DNA of 64,000 nucleotides from Streptomyces triculaminicus (lineage in GTDB: Bacteria; Actinomycetota; Actinomycetes; Streptomycetales; Streptomycetaceae), in the NCBI RefSeq assembly GCF_017349075.1, contig NZ_JAFMOF010000001.1, forward strand, positions 1,922,001-1,986,000. Direction: 5' to 3'. The notes beneath the pieces are model-generated. The model worked only from the letters and a program-made list of their open reading frames with translations. It was not told the origin of the DNA and did no database searches. Positions 59,054 to 64,000 of the stretch are shown one piece after another. The position numbers were made by a program, and so were the translations under genes. Position 1 is the first letter of the stretch, and each line of letters starts with the position of its first letter.

Positions 59054-61520
59054 GGCCCACGACGGCCATGGTCGCCGTGAGCCACCCGGCCACTGTGCAG
59101 AAATAGGTGAGGTAGGCGAATTCCCTACCGTGAGGTGCGGCCGTGTTGGGCCCCCAGTACTCGGCCTGGTGCAGATTGAGCACAGGGATGGCGACATCGA
59201 CGGCGTATGCCGCCGGCGCGAAGGCCGGGTAGCCCTTCTGCGGGTGGTCCGCAGTGGGCGTCGGCTGCGCTGGCGCCGGCTGAATCAGCGGAGGCTGGAT
59301 CATCGGCGGCCGTGTCATCGTCGGCGGAGGCGGAGGCGGCGAAGGCAGCGGGGCCGGCGCAGCCTTCGCCGACGCAACGCTTCTGATCGGCATCACCAGG
59401 TCATCCTGCTGCTGGGCCCAACAAGAGGCGCCGAACACCACAGCCCAGATGGCGACAAGCAGGAAGCCCATACGCCCGGTCTTGAATCCGTAAGCAATGG
59501 TCCTGTCCAGGATCCAGCTCCCCAGCCGACGCGGTCGGAGGAGTTTGCCATGCTTGCGCTTGTCTCGGCGGCGGGCAACGGAAATCTGTCGAGCCTCCGT
59601 GTCCTGCCCCATCTGCTTGTAGACACGCGCCAGTTGTTCATAGGGCTGAGCGGCGAACACTCCAGGCGACGACTTGGTTCTCTCTATATGGCCGCAACGA
59701 ATCCAGCTCAGCCGCTGTTCGTATTCGGCCCGGTTCCTGCCGCCGAAGCCGTCGTAGGTGAAGCCGGCCATCTGCAGCCCGCCCTCGCCGGGCCACCAGG
59801 CGCGCGGGCGGCACACGTCGTCCCAGTTGTCCTCCACACGATGCGCCGACGCTCTCTCGAGGATCACCTTTCCGCGCACCTGTGAGACCGGAAGCCAATG
59901 CAGTTCGTCCGTAATACGCGCCCCGGTCGCGTCCAGAGCGGTGTGCCGGGCGGCCATCTCGAGCGTCACGATGCGAAGCGCGCCGTTGATCCGCGCACCG
60001 ACGAGCCGTACCGTTCCCCGCACCCGCAACGGTTTGATGTGTCCAGTGGTCTCGTTCCTGTCGCCCAGGCACAGGTGCCCACCCACCTGAATCCCGTCGG
60101 CGATCAGCGCATTGTGGTGCCTGTCGACGCCCGTGAGCTGGGCGTAGGAGCAGTCCAGCCGGCCCGCTACGGTGGCCGAACGCAGGGATACCGGCCCCTC
60201 GGCGATCAAGCTGTGCAGACTCAGATCCCCCCGCATCACGGCCCGGTCGGCGTTCAAGGCCTCGCCATGAGGTGTAGCGGGGGCGATCACCGCCCTGCCG
60301 AACGACACGCCCCCCTTGATGTCGGTGCCGCCCAGCCGTACGGCACCCCCCGCCCGCAGGTACCGGAACAGGGCCTTTCCGCCCACCTTCATCCCGTCGG
60401 CGATCACCACCTCCCCGTCACCGTTCGTACCGGTGAACCGGGCACGTGAGAAATCGAGCTGGAGCGCGATATCGGAGCCGAGCAGCCGCACCGCGCCCCT
60501 GGCCGTGAATTCCCTCAGAAACATTCCGCCACGAACAGTGAGACCGTCCGCTTCCACCGCGCACCCGTCGGTATTGGCGCGCAGAGAGTCAACGAACGAG
60601 AGATTCACCTGCCCCTTGATCTCCGCCCCCGAAAGAATCAGGGCGCCACCGGCCTTCATGCCCCTCAACGACACGTAACCATCGACCCTGATACCGGGGG
60701 CCACCAGAGCATCCCTGTCGGCGTCCGCTCCCAGAAACCGGGCCGCGACTCCATCCAGCTCACCCGCGATGCTCGCCTGCATCAACCGGACCGACCCGAT
60801 CGCACTCCTGGCCTCCCTGAGGACGAGCCGTCCCCCGACTCTGACGTCGTCGGCCATCAGCGCGCTGCGGTACTTGTCGCACCCCAGGAACCCAGCCCCG
60901 GAGCACTCGAGGTCCCCCTTGATCTCGGCACCGCTCAGCCACACCGCGCCGGAAGCCCTGACGCACTCGAGCGACAGGTGCCCGTCCACCCTCACGCCGT
61001 CCGCGACCAGCGCGACGCCACCCTCGTCCACGTCCCTGAGCTCCGCCTCGGACACGCTCAGCTGGTCGGCGAACCGCGCACCGCTCAGACGCACCCCTCT
61101 CCGCCCGCCCTGCGGGGGCGGCAGAAACCTCGAGCTGGTCAGCTCCAAAGACGTCGCCCGGAGCTTCTCGGCGGTGAACCCGGCCATGTCGCAGTGCTCG
61201 AAACGGATCCGCAAGGCGGTGGCACGGTCGAGAGCTACGGGGGCGTCGAACGCACAGTCCTCCAGCACCACGTGGCGTTTCAGTTCCGCGGATTCCAGGT
61301 CGAGGGGCCCTAGAACGCGTGCCCCGCGCAGATGCACCCCTCTGGGGTACACCGTCTCTCCGTCGAGGATGATCTTCCGAAGGGCCGACGCGGCGATCGT
61401 GCGCTCATAGCCCCAAGCACGCATGTCAGCCCACGTCACGTGGCCCCGGGGCTCCAGGTCGAGCTTCCTCCCGCCTGCCACGCGCGCCCGGAGCCTCGCT
61501 TCCACCGTCAGTGGGGGCAT
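59028..61520 (-). CDS. Large beta-helix-type repeat protein with C-terminal membrane segments
   Basis: 830 residues. Residues from about 155 to 510 comprise some seven repeats of about 50 residues, each starting ALVADGVRVDGHLSL or similar (ADG[VI]xVGGxL) followed by GAVxLxGAEIKGxLxxSxAxF, a pattern expected to fold as a right-handed beta-helix, like bactofilin or pentapeptide-type proteins. A charged region with EYEQRLSWIRC and EQLARVYKQMGQDTEARQIS follows, then helices at about 655-675 and 808-825 around a Pro-rich loop (SPPPPPPTMTRPPMIQPP). Probably tethered to the membrane with the repeat inside. Homologues are often misnamed oxidoreductase. Function unknown. Confidence 0.85.
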   Translation of the reverse strand: MPPLTVEARLRARVAGGRKLDLEPRGHVTWADMRAWGYERTIAASALRKIILDGETVYPRGVHLRGARVLGPLDLESAELKRHVVLEDCAFDAPVALDRATALRIRFEHCDMAGFTAEKLRATSLELTSSRFLPPPQGGRRGVRLSGARFADQLSVSEAELRDVDEGGVALVADGVRVDGHLSLECVRASGAVWLSGAEIKGDLECSGAGFLGCDKYRSALMADDVRVGGRLVLREARSAIGSVRLMQASIAGELDGVAARFLGADADRDALVAPGIRVDGYVSLRGMKAGGALILSGAEIKGQVNLSFVDSLRANTDGCAVEADGLTVRGGMFLREFTARGAVRLLGSDIALQLDFSRARFTGTNGDGEVVIADGMKVGGKALFRYLRAGGAVRLGGTDIKGGVSFGRAVIAPATPHGEALNADRAVMRGDLSLHSLIAEGPVSLRSATVAGRLDCSYAQLTGVDRHHNALIADGIQVGGHLCLGDRNETTGHIKPLRVRGTVRLVGARINGALRIVTLEMAARHTALDATGARITDELHWLPVSQVRGKVILERASAHRVEDNWDDVCRPRAWWPGEGGLQMAGFTYDGFGGRNRAEYEQRLSWIRCGHIERTKSSPGVFAAQPYEQLARVYKQMGQDTEARQISVARRRDKRKHGKLLRPRRLGSWILDRTIAYGFKTGRMGFLLVAIWAVVFGASCWAQQQDDLVMPIRSVASAKAAPAPLPSPPPPPPTMTRPPMIQPPLIQPAPAQPTPTADHPQKGYPAFAPAAYAVDVAIPVLNLHQAEYWGPNTAAPHGREFAYLTYFCTVAGWLTATMAVVGLTGLARRD

Positions 61521-61538
61521 ATCTCGACCGTAGGACCG

Positions 61539-61561
61539 CCCCGCTCACCCCGCGAGCGGGG
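61539..61561 (-). terminator. Terminator after the MocR-type gene
   Basis: CCCCGCTC (61539-61546), a 7-base loop, GAGCGGGG (61554-61561), starting 21 bases past the minus-strand stop at 61582 and just upstream of the beta-helix protein's ATG at 61520. It separates the two minus-strand genes. Confidence 0.6.
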
Positions 61562-61581
61562 GACAGCTCCCCTTGGCCCCC

Positions 61582-63003
61582 TCACCCCACCGGGGGGAGG
61601 GATCTCACCAGCGTGTCCAGTACGCCCGCGAAGGCGTGGTCCGGCGGGGTGCCGTAGCCGGCGATCAGGCCGTCCGGGGCCTGGGGGCCGGGGGCCTCGG
61701 GGTGGCGGAAGCGGCTCAGGCCCGACAGGGCCAGGCCCTGCCAGGCGGCCGCCTTGAGGGTGTCGCGTTCGGTGCCCGGCGGGAGCTCCAGCACGGCGTG
61801 CAGGCCCGCCGCGATGCCGGTGACGCGGACGTGCGGGGCGCGCTCGGCGAGGACGGAGACGAGCTGGTCGCGGCGGCGGCGGTAGCGCAGTCGCATGGCG
61901 CGCAGGTGACGGTCGTACGCGCCGGAGTCGATGAACTCCGCGAGGGTGAGCTGGTCGAGGGCGCCCGTGCCGTACTCCCCCTGGCCCTTGACGGCCAGCA
62001 CCTCGTCGACGAGGTGCTCGGGCAGCACCATCCACGCCAGCCGCAGCGCGGGGGCCAGGCTCTTGCTCGCGGTGCCGAAGTAGACGACGCGCTCGGGGTC
62101 CAGTCCCTGCAGCGCGCCGACCTGCTGCCGGTCGTAGCGGAACTCGCCGTCGTAGTCGTCCTCGAGGATCAGCCCGCCGGTGCGCGCCGCCCAGTCGACG
62201 ACGGCCGCGCGCCGGTCCGGGTGCAGGGCCATGCCGAGGGGGAACTGGTGGGCGGGGGTGAGCAGCACCGCGCGTGCGGAGCGGTGGGCCGCCAGTTCCT
62301 CGACGCAGGTGCCGTGTTCGTCGAGGGGCAGCGGCGTGGAGCGCAGCCCGGCGCGGTCGACGGCGTTGCGGTGGAACCACAGCCCGTAGGACTCGACGCC
62401 CATCTCGCGTACGCCCCGGGCCTTCAGCACCCGGCTCAGGACGGACAGGCCCTGCATGAAGCCCGAGCAGACCACGATCCGTTCCGGGGTGGCGCGTACG
62501 CCCCGGGCGCGGGCCAGGTAGCCGGCGAGTACGGCCCGTAGCTCGGGCGTGCCGGCCGGGTCGGGGTAGCCGAGGGCGGAGTTGGGGGCGGCGGTCAGTG
62601 CGCGGCGGGCGGCCGAGAGCCAGGCGGCGCGCGGGAACGCGGAGACGTCGGCGGTGCCGGGCATCAGGTCGTAGGTCGGCCGGGACGTACGGGCGGGCCG
62701 CGGGCCGCGCGTGGGGGGCTTCGCGCGGGACGCGGCGGCGCGTGTCGCCACGCGGGTGCCGGAGCCCTGGCGGGCGGTGAGCCAGCCCTCCGCGACGAGG
62801 TCGCCGTAGGCCTCGGCCACGGTGTTGCGGGCGATGCCGAGGTCGGCGGCGAGGGTGCGCGAGGAGGGCAGCCGGGTGCCCGGGGCCAGCCGGCCCGTCC
62901 GTACGGACTCGCGCAGGGCGCGGGTCAGGCAGGCGCGTACGCCGCCGGGACCGGTGAGGTCGAGGTGCAGGTCAGTGCCGTAAGTGGCCCAATTTTCCGC
63001 CAT
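61582..63003 (-). CDS. MocR/PdxR-type regulator (GntR HTH fused to aminotransferase fold)
   Basis: 473 residues. N-terminal GntR winged helix: RLPSSRTLAADLGIARNTVA, EAYGDLVAEGWLTARQGSGT. Class I aminotransferase-like domain with YPDPAGTPELRAVLAGYLAR, EDDYDGEFRYDR and the PLP lysine in YFGTASKSLAPALRLAW. MocR proteins use PLP as a ligand and control divergent genes; the divergent neighbour is a carboxymuconolactone decarboxylase-family gene 47 bases away. ATG 63003 overlaps a short ATGG-type palindrome region. Confidence 0.92.
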   Translation of the reverse strand: MAENWATYGTDLHLDLTGPGGVRACLTRALRESVRTGRLAPGTRLPSSRTLAADLGIARNTVAEAYGDLVAEGWLTARQGSGTRVATRAAASRAKPPTRGPRPARTSRPTYDLMPGTADVSAFPRAAWLSAARRALTAAPNSALGYPDPAGTPELRAVLAGYLARARGVRATPERIVVCSGFMQGLSVLSRVLKARGVREMGVESYGLWFHRNAVDRAGLRSTPLPLDEHGTCVEELAAHRSARAVLLTPAHQFPLGMALHPDRRAAVVDWAARTGGLILEDDYDGEFRYDRQQVGALQGLDPERVVYFGTASKSLAPALRLAWMVLPEHLVDEVLAVKGQGEYGTGALDQLTLAEFIDSGAYDRHLRAMRLRYRRRRDQLVSVLAERAPHVRVTGIAAGLHAVLELPPGTERDTLKAAAWQGLALSGLSRFRHPEAPGPQAPDGLIAGYGTPPDHAFAGVLDTLVRSLPPVG

Positions 63004-63007
63004 GGAA

Positions 63008-63016
63008 ATGGACCAT
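63008..63016. promoter_or_regulatory. ATGGACCAT palindrome in the MocR divergent spacer
   Basis: ATGG-A-CCAT next to the MocR start codon, with a second ATGG at 63002-63005 six bases apart. Short ATGG/CCAT-type repeats near MocR genes are plausible regulator sites, but the site is short. Confidence 0.35.
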
Positions 63017-63050
63017 ATCCGTGGGCTACCCGAACCGTAGTGTCGTACCC

Positions 63051-63563
63051 ATGACGACGAACGAGAACACGAACACCACCGGCGAGTACGTTCCCGAGCA
63101 CACCCCCCGCCTGGTGCTGCCGAAGCTGGTCCCCGACTTCTACAAGGCGATGGTCAAGCTGGACCAGGCGGCGAACCAGGGCCTGGACCCGGTGCTGCTG
63201 GAGCTGGTGAAGATCCGCGCCTCGCAGATCAACCACTGCGCCTTCTGCCTGGACATGCACACCAAGGACGCCCTGGCCGCGGGCGAGAGCGTCGAGCGCA
63301 TCATCCAGCTGAGCGCGTGGGAGGAGTCCAAGCACTTCTACACCGCGAAGGAGATCGCGGCGATCGAGCTGACCGAGGCCGTCACCGTCCTGACGGACGG
63401 CTTCGTACCGGACGAGGTCTACGAGCGGGCCGCCGCCCACTTCGAGGAGACGGAGCTCGCGCAGCTCATCTCCGCGATCATCGTGATCAACGCCTGGAAC
63501 CGCATCGCCGTGACGACCCGCGGCGTCCCGGGCCACTACAAGCCGGGTTCCCTCAAGGGCTGA
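63051..63563 (+). CDS. Carboxymuconolactone decarboxylase / AhpD-like family protein
   Basis: 170 residues. LELVKIRASQINHCAFCLDM HTKDA is the AhpD-type C-x-x-C plus His active-site motif (spaced here for length only); ELTEAVTVLTDG and ISAIIVINAWNRIAVT complete the family pattern. Such proteins act as peroxidatic or disulphide reductase-like enzymes. Divergent from the MocR gene, its likely regulator. ATG 63051 begins MTTNENTNTTGEYVPEH. Confidence 0.93.
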   Translation: MTTNENTNTTGEYVPEHTPRLVLPKLVPDFYKAMVKLDQAANQGLDPVLLELVKIRASQINHCAFCLDMHTKDALAAGESVERIIQLSAWEESKHFYTAKEIAAIELTEAVTVLTDGFVPDEVYERAAAHFEETELAQLISAIIVINAWNRIAVTTRGVPGHYKPGSLKG

Positions 63564-63586
63564 CCCCCACGGTCATGGGGAGGGGG

Positions 63587-63623
63587 GTGCGCCGGAGGTC
63601 ACAGGGGAACCTCCGACGCACCA
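63587..63623. terminator. Bidirectional terminator
   Basis: GGTGCG-C-CGGAGGT, 9-base loop, ACCTCCG-A-CGCACC, extended by flanking G/C runs. Lies between the convergent ends at 63563 and 63644. Confidence 0.75.
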
Positions 63624-63643
63624 CCCTCGCCTGGCGCCGGCCC

Positions 63644-64000
63644 CTAGCGCAGCCAGGCCTTCCACACCTCCGGGTGCTTGTGCACCCACCGCTCGGCCGC
63701 CTTGTCGGCCGGCAGCTTGTCCTCGGCGATCATCTGCGCCACCTCGTTCTGGTCCGCCTTGGTCCAGTTGAAGTTCTTCAGGAAGCGGGCGGCCTTGCCG
63801 CCCTTCTTCGTGAACTCGGTGTTCAGGAACTTCTTCAGGGGCGTCGTCGGGTAGGCGCAGTCGATCGTGGACGGGTCGGCGGTGCCCTTCTCGGCGCAGG
63901 CGTCGGTGTACTTCGGGAGCTTCACCTCGACCATCGGCACCTCGTTGAAGAGCCACTGCGGCTCGTACCAGTAGGTCAGGAAGGGCTTCTTGTCCTTCGC
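63644..64000 (-). CDS. Glycine-betaine/proline-type ABC transporter substrate-binding protein, C-terminal part
   Basis: About 118 residues visible; the 5' end lies beyond the window. KKPFLTYWYEPQWLFNEVPM and VEVKLPKYTDAC, then a lobe ending KKFLNTEFTKKGGKAARFLK, NWTKADQNEVAQMI, EDKLPADKAAERWVHKHPEV, are typical of ProX/OpuAC-type proteins, with the Trp residues expected to cage a quaternary ammonium. The stop is at 63644; the terminator follows. Likely part of an osmoprotectant importer whose other genes are outside the window. Confidence 0.85.
   Translation of the reverse strand, partial: AKDKKPFLTYWYEPQWLFNEVPMVEVKLPKYTDACAEKGTADPSTIDCAYPTTPLKKFLNTEFTKKGGKAARFLKNFNWTKADQNEVAQMIAEDKLPADKAAERWVHKHPEVWKAWLR

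Overview
The window is a high-GC actinomycete chromosome segment, almost certainly Streptomyces. The evidence is codon use with strong G/C at third positions, GTG and TTG starts, XRE/DUF5753 regulators paired with DUF397 proteins, a SCO4848-family membrane protein next to a D,D-carboxypeptidase, and a four-gene sdhCDAB operon. Most of it looks like core or near-core chromosome. There are no tRNA or rRNA genes, no CRISPR array, and no transposase or phage gene that I can see.

Layout. (1) 1-8.4 kb is the end of a type VII secretion (ESX-like) locus. It holds the C-terminus of a PPE-like proline-rich protein, a mycosin protease whose membrane anchor is split off by a one-base shift, an SseB-like protein, a small helical protein, and a 1,610-residue RHS polymorphic toxin with a WXG-type N-terminus. 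An immunity gene candidate follows immediately. (2) 8.4-22 kb is a mixed metabolic and regulatory run: GNAT, DUF1266, a hydrolase/XRE pair, an SGNH hydrolase, an ECF41 sigma factor with its divergent NAD(P)-binding target gene, an XRE/DUF397 pair, a secreted tripeptidyl-peptidase-like hydrolase and a flavin reductase. (3) 22-31.5 kb carries an acyl-CoA mutase large subunit, an ECF sigma factor with a (frameshifted) membrane partner, a DUF4328 protein, a (frameshifted) family 4 glycosyltransferase and a GH20 lipoprotein. (4) 31.7-35.2 kb is sdhCDAB with a strong terminator. (5) 35.2-37.9 kb is a two-gene unit: a DUF4132 protein and a small protein that reads as a MoaD/ThiS/ubiquitin-like beta-grasp protein ending in Gly-Gly. 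(6) 38-43.4 kb has a MerR/hydrolase pair, an M48 protease, a TIGR04222 protein, a ribbon-helix-helix regulator, and a cluster of phased 8-bp boxes in front of three short overlapping acidic genes. (7) 43.5-53.9 kb has a peptide-type solute-binding lipoprotein, a D,D-carboxypeptidase, YihY/BrkB, a 2H phosphoesterase, trpS, rocD, a toxin-antitoxin-like pair, a double-domain Lrp regulator and a methyltransferase. (8) 53.9-64 kb has a glutathionylspermidine-synthase-like enzyme with its lipoprotein partner, a DUF1963 protein, a second XRE/DUF397 pair, a large beta-helix-type membrane protein, a MocR regulator with a divergent carboxymuconolactone-decarboxylase-family gene, and the edge of a glycine-betaine-type binding protein.

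How genes work together. Many neighbours overlap by 1-26 bases, implying translational coupling: the T7SS effector chain, sigma plus membrane protein, DUF4132 plus the beta-grasp protein, the 42.6-43.4 kb trio, and the antitoxin/toxin pair. Regulators sit divergent to likely targets: ECF41, MerR, MocR and XRE. Four genes carry the rare TTA codon, which would place them under bldA control. Three genes are each broken by one base in a short G/C run, which may be sequencing indels or real mutations.
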